Shown here: in pieces, positions 45,115 through 53,724 of the stretch
Numbering within the stretch: position 1 is the stretch's first letter
Layout of the letters: every line of letters starts with the position of its first letter
DNA from: Pseudomonas sp. B21-048
GTDB lineage: Bacteria; Pseudomonadota; Gammaproteobacteria; Pseudomonadales; Pseudomonadaceae
Direction of reading: 5' to 3'
DNA: 64,000 nt
NCBI RefSeq assembly: GCF_024748615.1
Contig: NZ_CP087168.1
Span: 4,030,001-4,094,000 of the forward strand
Position numbers and translations under genes: made by a program
Notes under the pieces: model-generated
Seen by the model: the letters and a program-made list of their open reading frames with translations, nothing else
The model's database searches: none
What the model was told of the DNA's origin: nothing

Positions 45115-45657
45115 TTACCACATCAGATCGTCAGGGATCTGATAGGCCGCGTATGGATCGTCTTCCGCGCTGACTTCTTCTGTCTGCACATTCAGCTGCA
45201 CGATGCGCTGCGGATCGCGCTCCTGGATCTTCAGGGCCGCTTCACGCGGGATCACTTCGTATCCACCGGCGTGATGCACGATCGCCAGCGAACCGCTGCT
45301 GAGCTTGTTACGCATCAGGGTGTTGACGGAGATACGCTTGACCTTCTTGTCGTCAACGAAGTTGTAGTAATCCTCGGTGGTCAGCTTGGGCAGGCGCGAG
45401 ACTTCGATCAATTGCTTGACCTGGGCGGCGCGGGCCTTCGCTTCGGCTTTCTCCTGCTGCTGGCGGTTCAGCTCCTGGTCGCGCTTGACCTTCTCGGCCA
45501 TGGCTTCCTGAGCGGCACGCTGCTGGGAGTCATCGAGTTCGATCTGGCCTTTGTGGGCCAGACGTTGCTGCTTCTGCTTCTCTTTGCCGACCTGTTTGGC
45601 CTGCTTTTGATTGACCAGCCCTGCTTTGAGCAACTGGTCGCGAAGGGAAATGCTCAT
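45115..45657 (-). CDS. DUF2058 protein (YaiL-like)
   Basis: A 180-residue, very Lys/Gln/Glu-rich protein. The N-terminal half is a charged coiled-coil-like helix (QVGKEKQKQQRLAHKGQIEL, then EAMAEKVKRDQELNRQQQEK); the C-terminal half contains EDYYNFVDDKKVKRISVN. This matches DUF2058, called a nucleoprotein or polysaccharide-associated protein in E. coli (YaiL), with no proven role. It lies 28 bases downstream of mazG on the same strand. Confidence 0.87.
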   Translation of the reverse strand: MSISLRDQLLKAGLVNQKQAKQVGKEKQKQQRLAHKGQIELDDSQQRAAQEAMAEKVKRDQELNRQQQEKAEAKARAAQVKQLIEVSRLPKLTTEDYYNFVDDKKVKRISVNTLMRNKLSSGSLAIVHHAGGYEVIPREAALKIQERDPQRIVQLNVQTEEVSAEDDPYAAYQIPDDLMW

Positions 45658-45685
45658 GATGCTTATTTCTCACTTAGGCAACTGC

Positions 45686-46519
45686 TCAACCGCAGCTGGG
45701 CAAATTCTTTTCCTGACGTTTGGCTTCGCCCCACAAGGCGTCCAACTCTTCGAGGGTGCAATCTTCTATGGGACGGTGGGTGTCGCGCAATGCCTGTTCG
45801 ATAAATCGGAAGCGTCTTTCAAACTTTGAGTTCGCGCCACGCAGTGCTGTTTCCGGATCGACCTTGAGATGTCGCGCCAGATTGACCACGGAAAACAGCA
45901 AGTCGCCGACTTCATCGGCAATCGCTACCAAGTCATTGTCGGCCATGGCTTCGAGCACTTCATCGAGCTCTTCGCGCACCTTGTCGAGCACCGGCAAGGC
46001 GTCCGGCCAGTCGAAACCGACCTGCCCTGCGCGCTTCTGCAGTTTTGCCGAACGGGACAGCGCCGGCAACGCGGCAGGCACGTCGTCGAGCAAGGACAAC
46101 TGCTGCGGCGCCGAAGACTTCTCGGCGCGTTCTTGCGCCTTGATCTCTTCCCAGCGTTGCTTGACCTGCTCTTCATTCAAACGCGGGATGTCCAGCGGCG
46201 CATACAGATCACCGGTGGGGAACACGTGAGGATGACGGCGGATCAGTTTGCGCGTGATGCTGTCGACCACGCCTTCGAACTCGAAGCGCCCTTCTTCCCG
46301 GGCCAGTTGGCTGTAATAAACCACCTGGAACAGCAAGTCGCCCAACTCACTCTGCAAGTGATCGAAGTCCCCGCGTTCGATGGCGTCGGCGACTTCGTAG
46401 GCTTCCTCGAGGGTGTGCGGGACGATGGTGGCGTAAGTTTGCTTGATGTCCCACGGGCAGCCGTATTGCGGGTCGCGCAGACGGTTCATCAGGTGCAGCA
46501 AGTCTTCAAGTGAATACAT
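45686..46519 (-). CDS. mazG: Nucleoside triphosphate pyrophosphohydrolase MazG
   Basis: A 277-residue protein with two MazG domains. The first has CPWDIKQTYATIVPHTLEEA and the metal-binding helix pair EVADAIERGDFDHLQSELGD. The second has LDKVREELDEVLEAMADNDL and ADEVGDLLFSVVNLARHL. It converts NTPs to NMPs and, in E. coli, lowers ppGpp during starvation. It lies next to relA as in E. coli, 57 bases downstream of it. I chose ATG 46519; TTG 46522 is the alternative. Confidence 0.95.
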   Translation of the reverse strand: MYSLEDLLHLMNRLRDPQYGCPWDIKQTYATIVPHTLEEAYEVADAIERGDFDHLQSELGDLLFQVVYYSQLAREEGRFEFEGVVDSITRKLIRRHPHVFPTGDLYAPLDIPRLNEEQVKQRWEEIKAQERAEKSSAPQQLSLLDDVPAALPALSRSAKLQKRAGQVGFDWPDALPVLDKVREELDEVLEAMADNDLVAIADEVGDLLFSVVNLARHLKVDPETALRGANSKFERRFRFIEQALRDTHRPIEDCTLEELDALWGEAKRQEKNLPSCG

Positions 46520-46576
46520 CAATCAGTCTCTACAGATTGCATTTGTACAGTCACCATCAATTTCCGTGCAGGTCTC

Positions 46577-48820
46577 TCACGGCGTGCGGTTACGGCGGGT
46601 TTCGATGATGTTCGGCAACTGGGAAATCCGTCCCAGCAACCGCCCCAGCGCATCCAGCCCCGGAATCTCGATGGTCAGGGACATCAACGCCGTGTTGTCC
46701 TCTTTGTTCGAACGGGTGTTGACCGCCAGCACGTTGATCCGCTCGTTGAGCAGCACCTGCGACACGTCACGCAGCAGACCGGAACGGTCGTAGGCGCGAA
46801 TGATGATGTCCACCGGGTAGGTGAGCACCGGCACCGGGCCCCAGCTGACCTGGATGATCCGCTCCGGCTCGCGCCCGGCCAGTTGCAGTACCGAGGCGCA
46901 GTCCTGACGGTGAATGCTCACGCCACGGCCCTGAGTGATGTAACCGACGATCGCATCCCCCGGCAGCGGCTGGCAGCAGCCGGCCATCTGGGTCATCAGG
47001 TTGCCGACGCCCTGGATCTGAATGTCGCCGCGCTTGCCTGGCTTGTAGCCTGTGGCTTTGCGCGGGATCAGTTCCAGCTGTTCGTTGCCGCGCTCCGGCT
47101 CGACCAGTTGCTGCGCCAGGTTCACCAGTTGTGCCAGGCGTAAATCGCCTGCGCCCAAGGCGGCGAACATGTCCTCGGCGGTCTTCATGTTGGCCTTTTC
47201 GGCCAGCTTGTCGAAGTCCACCTGCGGCAGGCCGAGGCGGTTGAGTTCGCGCTCGAGCAAGGTTTTACCGGCCGCGACGTTCTGATCGCGGGCTTGCAAC
47301 TTGAACCAATGAACGATCTTCGCCCGGGCCCGCGAGGTGGTGATGTAACCCAGGTTCGGGTTCAGCCAGTCGCGGCTTGGGGTGCCGTGCTTGCTGGTGA
47401 TGATCTCGACCTGTTCACCGGTTTGCAGGCTGTAGTTGAGCGGTACGATGCGCCCGTTGATCTTGGCGCCGCGGCAGTTGTGACCGATTTCGGTGTGCAC
47501 GCGGTAAGCGAAGTCCAGCGGCGTCGCGCCCTTCGGCAAGTCGATGGCGTGACCGTCCGGGGTAAAGATATAGACCCGGTCCGGCTCGATATCGACCCGC
47601 AGTTGTTCGGCAAGGCCACCAATATCACCGAGTTCTTCGTGCCACTCGAGGACCTGACGCAGCCAGGAGATTTTCTCTTCGTAGTGATTGGAGCTGGACT
47701 TGACGTCGGTGCCTTTGTACTTCCAGTGCGCACACACCCCCAGCTCGGCTTCTTCGTGCATCGCATGAGTGCGGATCTGCACTTCCAGCACCTTGCCTTC
47801 AGGGCCGATGACCGCGGTGTGCAGCGAGCGGTAGCCGTTCTCTTTCGGGTTGGCGATGTAGTCGTCGAATTCTTTCGGGATGTGCCGCCACAGGGTGTGG
47901 ACGATGCCGAGCGCGGTGTAGCAGTCGCGCATTTCCGGCACCAGCACGCGAACCGCGCGCACGTCGTAGATCTGGCTGAACTCCAGACCCTTGCGCTGCA
48001 TTTTGCGCCAGATCGAATAGATGTGTTTGGCTCGGCCGCTGATGTCGGCATCGACGCCGGTGGCCTGCAACTCGTCTTTGAGTTGGGTCATCACGTCGGC
48101 AATGAAGCGCTCGCGATCCAGCCGTCGCTCGTGGAGCAACTTGGCGATCTGCTTGTACTGGTCGGGCTCAAGGTAGCGGAAGGACAAGTCCTCCAGCTCC
48201 CACTTGATATGACCGATACCGAGGCGGTGGGCCAGCGGCGCGTAAATGTCGAAGACTTCACGGGCGACGCGGTTGCGCTTCTCGTCGTCGGCGGTTTTCA
48301 CCGCGCGGATCGCACAGGTGCGCTCGGCCAGTTTGATCAGCGCGACGCGCACGTCGTCGACCATGGCCACCAGCATTTTGCGCAGGTTTTCGACTTGGCC
48401 CTGAGTGCCCAGCACCAGGGATTGACGGGGGCTCAGGCTGGCGCTGATCGCCGCCATGCGCAACACGCCGTCGATGAGTTTGGCGACCACCGGACCGAAG
48501 CGCTGGCTGACCGCCGGCAACTGGATCTGGCCTTCGCGCACGCCGCGGTACAGCACCGCTGCAACCAACGAATCCTGGTCGAGTTTGAGGTCGGCGAGAA
48601 TCTCGGCGATCTCAAGGCCCGTGCGGAAACTAGAGGTCCCTTCGGACCACAGATTCTTCGCCGCATTGGCTTGTTGTTCGGCCTCGCGAGCGAACTCGCA
48701 GGCTTCCTTCAAGGCTTCGCGATCCAGCGCCGCATCGACACTGACCGCATGATCGAGCCAAGCCTCGAGATTGATACTGCCGTCGGTGTTGATCGGCTGG
48801 TGTGCTCTCACCTGTACCAT
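46577..48820 (-). CDS. relA: (p)ppGpp synthetase RelA
   Basis: A 747-residue ribosome-associated ppGpp synthetase. The N-terminal pseudo-hydrolase region has lost the HD motif (AAVLYRGVREGQIQLP), as expected of RelA rather than SpoT. The synthetase domain (IYDVRAVRVLVPEMRDCYTA, NPKENGYRSLHTAVIG, EVQIRTHAMHEEAE), TGS domain (FTPDGHAIDLPKGATPLDFA) and ACT domain (IIRAYDRSGLLRDVSQVL) follow in order. mazG follows in the same direction. Confidence 0.97.
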   Translation of the reverse strand: MVQVRAHQPINTDGSINLEAWLDHAVSVDAALDREALKEACEFAREAEQQANAAKNLWSEGTSSFRTGLEIAEILADLKLDQDSLVAAVLYRGVREGQIQLPAVSQRFGPVVAKLIDGVLRMAAISASLSPRQSLVLGTQGQVENLRKMLVAMVDDVRVALIKLAERTCAIRAVKTADDEKRNRVAREVFDIYAPLAHRLGIGHIKWELEDLSFRYLEPDQYKQIAKLLHERRLDRERFIADVMTQLKDELQATGVDADISGRAKHIYSIWRKMQRKGLEFSQIYDVRAVRVLVPEMRDCYTALGIVHTLWRHIPKEFDDYIANPKENGYRSLHTAVIGPEGKVLEVQIRTHAMHEEAELGVCAHWKYKGTDVKSSSNHYEEKISWLRQVLEWHEELGDIGGLAEQLRVDIEPDRVYIFTPDGHAIDLPKGATPLDFAYRVHTEIGHNCRGAKINGRIVPLNYSLQTGEQVEIITSKHGTPSRDWLNPNLGYITTSRARAKIVHWFKLQARDQNVAAGKTLLERELNRLGLPQVDFDKLAEKANMKTAEDMFAALGAGDLRLAQLVNLAQQLVEPERGNEQLELIPRKATGYKPGKRGDIQIQGVGNLMTQMAGCCQPLPGDAIVGYITQGRGVSIHRQDCASVLQLAGREPERIIQVSWGPVPVLTYPVDIIIRAYDRSGLLRDVSQVLLNERINVLAVNTRSNKEDNTALMSLTIEIPGLDALGRLLGRISQLPNIIETRRNRTP

Positions 48821-48948
48821 CTTGCTTTACCTTCCCTACGACGCAGATTCAATGCGTCAAATCGCTGACCTTTGCTGCCCGTGTGCACTCGCGGGGCTAA
48901 GACGAATGCGCTTTGCACGAGCGGGTCAGTCGGACCAGACGAGCCGTC

Positions 48949-50301
48949 CTAGCTCGCTTCAAATAACGCCATGGCCTCGACATGTGCCGTCTGAGGAAAC
49001 ATATCGAGAATCCCGGCACGTTTTAACCGGTAGCCCTGCTTGATCAATTCGACCGTGTCGCGCGCAAGCGTTGCAGGGTTGCACGACACATACACCAATC
49101 GTTTGGCGCCCAGGGACTTAAGCTTGCGCACCACCTCAAAAGCGCCGTCGCGAGGTGGGTCCAAGAGTACCGCACAAAAGCCTTTATCGGCCCATTCGGC
49201 ATCGGCCAAAGGCTGAGATAAATCGGCCTGAAAAAACTTCGCATTATGCAAATTGTTGTTCGCGGCATTCGCGGCGGCCCGCTCGACCATCGCCTGCACG
49301 CCCTCCACCGCCACCACTTCGCGAACGGTTTTGGCCAGCGGCAAGGCAAAGTTGCCCAACCCACAGAACAGATCCAGAACCCGCTCATCGGATTTGGGCG
49401 CCAACCATGCCAACGCCTGGGCGACCATCGCTTCGTTGACCCCGGCGTTGACCTGGATGAAATCCCCCGGCCGATACGCCAGGTTCAAGTCCCACTGTTC
49501 AAGGCGATAGCCCAGCGACTGATCGGCCTCGACCGGCTGCGGCTCACCCTCGCCATGCAGCCACAACTGGGCTTCATGGAACGCACAGAATTCCTTGAGA
49601 ATGGTCATGTCGGCTTCGGACAACGGGGCCATGTGCCGCAGCAATACCGCCAATGACGAACCGCTGAACAACTCCACATGCCCCAGCGCCTGAGGTTTGC
49701 TCAAGCGCCGCAGCATCTCCGGCAAGTGGGTCATGATCGGTTGCAAGGGCTGTACCAGCACCGGGCATTCGTTGATGGCGACGATGTCCTGACTGCCGGC
49801 AGCGCGGAAGCCGACTTCGAGTTTTTTCGCTTTCATGTCCCAACGCACCGCCACGCGGGCGCGACGACGGTAGCCGAATTCCGGACCGCTCAACGGCGCT
49901 GCCCACTCTTCAGGTTCGACACCGGCAACCCGCGACAATTGCTCGGCGAGCATGCGCTGTTTCAGGGCGAGCTGTTCGTTGTGGGGCAAATGCTGCACGC
50001 TGCAACCGCCGCAGCGAGCGGCATGAGCGCACGGTGCCGGGCGGCGCAATTCACTGGCCTGGAATACGCGCTCGGTGCGCGCCTCGACCACTTTGCCGTG
50101 GGCACCCAAGACCCGCGCCTCGACGTCTTCACCGGCCAATGCGCCGATGACGAACCAGGTGCGACCTTCGAAAAACGCGATACCGCGACCGTCATTGGCC
50201 AGGCGCTCAATGGTCAAGCGCTGCTTTTTGCCGGTAGGGACTTGCGGGGCCTTGCTGCCGCCCGCGGGCTGGAAGCGCAGGCCTCTCTCTTGCTTGGCCA
50301 T
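48949..50301 (-). CDS. rlmD: 23S rRNA (uracil-1939-C5)-methyltransferase RlmD
   Basis: A 450-residue SAM-dependent methyltransferase. A TRAM domain ([20 protein letters not shown]) precedes a Cys cluster of the iron-sulfur type ([15 protein letters not shown]). The catalytic domain has [16 protein letters not shown] for SAM and the catalytic Cys in [13 protein letters not shown]. Its ATG overlaps the cysM stop by one base (TGATG), so it is translated after cysM. Confidence 0.95.
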   Translation of the reverse strand: MAKQERGLRFQPAGGSKAPQVPTGKKQRLTIERLANDGRGIAFFEGRTWFVIGALAGEDVEARVLGAHGKVVEARTERVFQASELRRPAPCAHAARCGGCSVQHLPHNEQLALKQRMLAEQLSRVAGVEPEEWAAPLSGPEFGYRRRARVAVRWDMKAKKLEVGFRAAGSQDIVAINECPVLVQPLQPIMTHLPEMLRRLSKPQALGHVELFSGSSLAVLLRHMAPLSEADMTILKEFCAFHEAQLWLHGEGEPQPVEADQSLGYRLEQWDLNLAYRPGDFIQVNAGVNEAMVAQALAWLAPKSDERVLDLFCGLGNFALPLAKTVREVVAVEGVQAMVERAAANAANNNLHNAKFFQADLSQPLADAEWADKGFCAVLLDPPRDGAFEVVRKLKSLGAKRLVYVSCNPATLARDTVELIKQGYRLKRAGILDMFPQTAHVEAMALFEAS

Positions 50302-51203
50302 CAGTTGGGCGCGTCGAAAATGCCGGTCGACAAGTAACGGTCGCCACGGTCGCAGATGATCGCGACGATCACCGCGTTTTCAACTTCTTTGGACAGACGC
50401 AGCATCGCCGCCACGGCACCGCCCGAAGACACGCCGCAGAAGATGCCTTCTTCGCGCGCCAGACGACGGGTCACGTCTTCGGCTTCGCTTTGCGCCATGT
50501 CGACGATCCGGTCCACGCGCTCGGCCTGGTAGATCTTCGGCAGGTATTCCTGCGGCCAGCGACGGATGCCCGGAATCGCCGAGCCTTCCATCGGTTGCAG
50601 GCCGATGATCTGCACGTTGTCGTTCTGCTCTTTCAAGTAGCGCGAAACGCCCATGATGGTGCCGGTGGTGCCCATCGAGCTGACGAAATGAGTGATGGTG
50701 CCTTCGGTCTGACGCCAGATTTCCGGACCGGTGGTGGTGTAGTGCGCCTCGGGGTTGTCACCGTTGGCGAACTGATCCAGCACCTTGCCGCGGCCTTCGG
50801 CCTCCATTCGTTGGGCGAGGTCGCGGGCGCCTTCCATGCCTTCTTCCTGGCTGACCAGAATCAGCTCGGCGCCATAGGCCGTCATGGCAGCTTTACGCTC
50901 GGCACTGGAGTTGTCCGGCATGATCAGGATCATCTTGTAACCCTTGATCGCGGCAGCCATCGCCAGGGCGATCCCGGTGTTGCCCGAGGTCGCTTCGATC
51001 AGCGTATCGCCGGCGTGGATCTGCCCGCGCAATTCGGCGCGGGTGATCATCGACAGCGCCGGACGGTCCTTGACCGACCCCGCCGGGTTATTCCCTTCGA
51101 GCTTGAGCAAAAGGGTGTTGCTGGTGGCGCCAGGCAGGCGCTGCAAACGGACCAGCGGAGTGTTGCCGACGCAATCGGCGATGGTTGGGTACTGCAAGGT
51201 CAT
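50301..51203 (-). CDS. cysM: Cysteine synthase B
   Basis: A 300-residue PLP enzyme making cysteine from O-acetylserine. The PLP Lys is in [12 protein letters not shown], the substrate loop is [12 protein letters not shown], and the glycine-rich phosphate clamp is [11 protein letters not shown]. The Arg-rich differences from CysK and the length fit CysM. I chose ATG 51203; the open frame further upstream has no family match. It is preceded 34 bases upstream by the stop of the sensor kinase gene. Confidence 0.95.
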   Translation of the reverse strand: MTLQYPTIADCVGNTPLVRLQRLPGATSNTLLLKLEGNNPAGSVKDRPALSMITRAELRGQIHAGDTLIEATSGNTGIALAMAAAIKGYKMILIMPDNSSAERKAAMTAYGAELILVSQEEGMEGARDLAQRMEAEGRGKVLDQFANGDNPEAHYTTTGPEIWRQTEGTITHFVSSMGTTGTIMGVSRYLKEQNDNVQIIGLQPMEGSAIPGIRRWPQEYLPKIYQAERVDRIVDMAQSEAEDVTRRLAREEGIFCGVSSGGAVAAMLRLSKEVENAVIVAIICDRGDRYLSTGIFDAPN

Positions 51204-51237
51204 GGCGTATTCGCAATCCAGACTGCGGGGGGGCCTA

Positions 51238-52800
51238 TCATACCGGCAAACGAGCGCAGGCCATATCACGCAAAGTAAGGGGCTTATGGCGAATGGGAAT
51301 AAGGGTGGGTTTTGTGGTGGGTTGGTGAATGTCATCGCGAGCAGGCTCGCTCCCACAGGGATCAGGGTTGTTCACACAATGTGGGGCTGACACACATTCA
51401 ATGTGTGCGAGCCTGCTCGCGATGGCGTCGTCACAGACACCATCAATATCCGCCAATAACCGCATATTCAACCGCAACCCTGCCCCGCTGTTTTCCGCCC
51501 ACAACCGCCCGCCCTGCCTCCGCACCGCATTCCTCGCGATGCTCAAACCCAATCCGAATCCACCATCCCCTGGCCGCGAACCGTCGAGCCGGATGAACGG
51601 CGAGAAGATCCGTTCAAGATCCTCTTCAGCCACCCCGCCGCCCTCGTCTTCCAGCCACAAGTGCCAGAAATCGCCATCACGCCGACCACCGAGCGTCACG
51701 ACACCGCCCTTGGGTGAATGACGAATGGCATTGCGCAGAATGTTTTCCAGCGCCTGGGCCAGGGTATTGAGATGGCCACGCACCCAGCAGGATGCATCCA
51801 CTGCGCAGTGCAACTGACTCGCCGACCAGCCACTTTCATAGCAGGCGTTTTCCGTGAGCATTTCCCACAACGCCTGGACCTGGATCGCCTCATCGGGCAA
51901 CGGCGCACGCTCGGTGTCGAGCCAGGCGAGTTGCAGGGCGTCTTCGACCAGACGCTGCATGCCGTCGACTTCCCGGCCAATGCGTTCGCGCAGTTGCCCC
52001 AGGTCTTGCTCGCTTTCGCTGGCCACCCTCAGCCGGCTCAGCGGTGTGCGCAATTCATGGGACAGGTCGCGCAGCAGTTGCTGTTGCAGGGCCACCGTGC
52101 CTTGCAAGCGCTCGGCCATGTAATCGAAGGCCCTGCCCAGTTCCCCCAATTCGTCCGAGCGGTTGGTGGTGCTACTCGATAAACGCACAGTCAGTTGGTC
52201 GGCGCGCCAGGCGTTGGCTTGTTCGCGCAGGCTGTTCAATGGCACGACCAACAATCGATACAGCCCCACGCACAGCAGCAGGGTGAACAGCCCGGGAATC
52301 ACTCCATTGGTGATCACCCGCCAAAACACCCGGTAGCGTCCGGGCATGAAACGCTGAGGCAATTCGATCACCAGGCTGGCGGCGGACGGGTCGTTGGGAA
52401 ATGGAATCTTCAGCCACGGCAGGCCTTGATTACGCCGACTCACCGGCCAATCCAGACCGCGCAAAAAGGTCAGGCGCTGGATTTCCTGGTTGGCCAGCGG
52501 ATGATTACTCAGCGATTGCAAGTCGGCGCCGATGACACCGACCCAGGTCGACTCACGCTGGCGGACTCGCTGCAACCAGGCATCAATGCCTGCACTCTGC
52601 TGCTCGTTCCAAGCCCGCTCCGCCTCGGCGGCGTAGCGCGTCAGGGTGCCCCGGGCCTCGTCGGACAGGAACAGGTTTTTCTTTTCCATGTAGCGGCCCC
52701 AGGACCAGCTCAACCAGATCATCAGCAGACAGAACGCCACCAACCAGCAAGCCAGTTTCCAGAACAGTGAGTGCCGGCCCGGCACGTCAGACCATGTCAT
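51238..52800 (-). CDS. Sensor histidine kinase with a C-terminus encoded by a repeat
   Basis: A 520-residue membrane kinase. TM1 (WKLACWLVAFCLLMIWLSWS), a ~140-residue periplasmic domain, TM2 (NGVIPGLFTLLLCVGLYRLL), HAMP, HisKA (LLRDLSHELRTPLSRLRVA) and HATPase (ENILRNAIRHSPKGG, GGFGLGLSIARNAVRRQGG) lie in order. The normal kinase fold ends near LLADIDGV (about base 51440). The last ~65 residues are read through an intergenic palindrome (51333-51424) and end DMACARLPV. The preceding response regulator overlaps by 14 bases. By place between gacS and cysM this resembles PirS of P. aeruginosa; the adjacent receptor gene pirA is absent. Confidence 0.85.
   Translation of the reverse strand: MTWSDVPGRHSLFWKLACWLVAFCLLMIWLSWSWGRYMEKKNLFLSDEARGTLTRYAAEAERAWNEQQSAGIDAWLQRVRQRESTWVGVIGADLQSLSNHPLANQEIQRLTFLRGLDWPVSRRNQGLPWLKIPFPNDPSAASLVIELPQRFMPGRYRVFWRVITNGVIPGLFTLLLCVGLYRLLVVPLNSLREQANAWRADQLTVRLSSSTTNRSDELGELGRAFDYMAERLQGTVALQQQLLRDLSHELRTPLSRLRVASESEQDLGQLRERIGREVDGMQRLVEDALQLAWLDTERAPLPDEAIQVQALWEMLTENACYESGWSASQLHCAVDASCWVRGHLNTLAQALENILRNAIRHSPKGGVVTLGGRRDGDFWHLWLEDEGGGVAEEDLERIFSPFIRLDGSRPGDGGFGLGLSIARNAVRRQGGRLWAENSGAGLRLNMRLLADIDGVCDDAIASRLAHIECVSAPHCVNNPDPCGSEPARDDIHQPTTKPTLIPIRHKPLTLRDMACARLPV
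51333..51424. repeat. Intergenic-type palindrome inside the kinase reading frame
   Basis: CATCGCGAGCAGGCTCGC at 51333-51350 is the inverted partner of GCGAGCCTGCTCGCGATG at 51407-51424 (perfect 18 bases). Shorter inverted parts (CACACA, TGTGTG) lie between. It belongs to the same kind of repeat as 61398-61485. Confidence 0.85.
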
Positions 52801-53515
52801 CGGCCGCACTCAATACATACCCCTTACCCCAGACCGTACGCACTTCACGCTCGGTGTAACCGATGGCCTTGAGTTTGCGACGAATCTGGCTGACGTGCAT
52901 GTCGAGGCTGCGGTCATGGGGCGCGTAGCCGCGCTGCAACACCTGCTGATACAGGAATGCCTTGCTTAGTACTTCATCGCCGTTGCGATTCAATGTATCC
53001 AGCAACCGATATTCGCTGCGGGTCAGGCCGGCCGCGTGCCCGCCCCAAAAGACCTCGCACCGTTCTTCATCGAAACGCAGGCTGCCCACCACTGAGGCAA
53101 TCGGTGCCGGCGCCGGCCGCCGGTCGAGCGCTACCCGCCGCAGGATCGCCTCGATGCGCACCCGCAATTCGACCATGCTGAACGGTTTGGGCAGGTAATC
53201 ATCGGCGCCGAGGCGAAAGCCACTGATGCGATCCGCCTCCGAGCCCAGCGCCGACATCAGCACCACCGGCGTGGAATGGCTCTGACGCAGTTGGGTCAGC
53301 ACCGCCAGGCCATCCAGCCCCGGCAGCAGAATATCCATCAACACCACATCGAAGGCTTGCTGGCGGGCAATGGCCAACCCTTCCAGGCCGTTCTGGCACC
53401 AGGTCACCTGAAAACCGCAGCGCTCCAGATGCTCATGAACATAAGCACCCAGCACCAGATCGTCTTCGATGGAGAGGATACGGGGATGACTGATAGAGAT
53501 GGGAGCCATGATCAT
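52787..53515 (-). CDS. OmpR-family response regulator
   Basis: A 242-residue regulator. The receiver has the acidic pair in ILSIEDDLVLG, Asp in VVLMDILLPGLDG and Lys in DDYLPKPFSMVEL. The C-terminal winged helix contains GLTRSEYRLLDTLNRNGDEV and RSLDMHVSQIRRKLKAIG. The recognition helix is of OmpR type. It is coupled to the kinase gene by overlap. I chose ATG 53515; TTG 53521 and ATG 53509 are possible. By gene order it corresponds to PirR (PA0929), but its target here is unknown. Confidence 0.9.
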   Translation of the reverse strand: MIMAPISISHPRILSIEDDLVLGAYVHEHLERCGFQVTWCQNGLEGLAIARQQAFDVVLMDILLPGLDGLAVLTQLRQSHSTPVVLMSALGSEADRISGFRLGADDYLPKPFSMVELRVRIEAILRRVALDRRPAPAPIASVVGSLRFDEERCEVFWGGHAAGLTRSEYRLLDTLNRNGDEVLSKAFLYQQVLQRGYAPHDRSLDMHVSQIRRKLKAIGYTEREVRTVWGKGYVLSAADDMV

Positions 53516-53724
53516 CTGCAAATAATTCTCAATTGCCGATTATTCAAGATTGCCTCGTCGGCGGCAACCCAAAGGTTTGCCCCTGAGACCAAAGCACCGA
53601 ACTGGCCGACGAATGACGACATCATTTTTACGAAGATTGCCCGCCTGCAAATCGCTACACTGCGCAGGTGGCGCGTGCCGGACGCACGTGCAGGTCAATG
53701 AACAGCTGGATGCGGGAGAGATGC

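Noticed and set aside
47294..48868. 524-codon plus-strand frame opposite relA
   Set aside because: It is antisense to a clearly recognised relA gene and shows no protein-like features.
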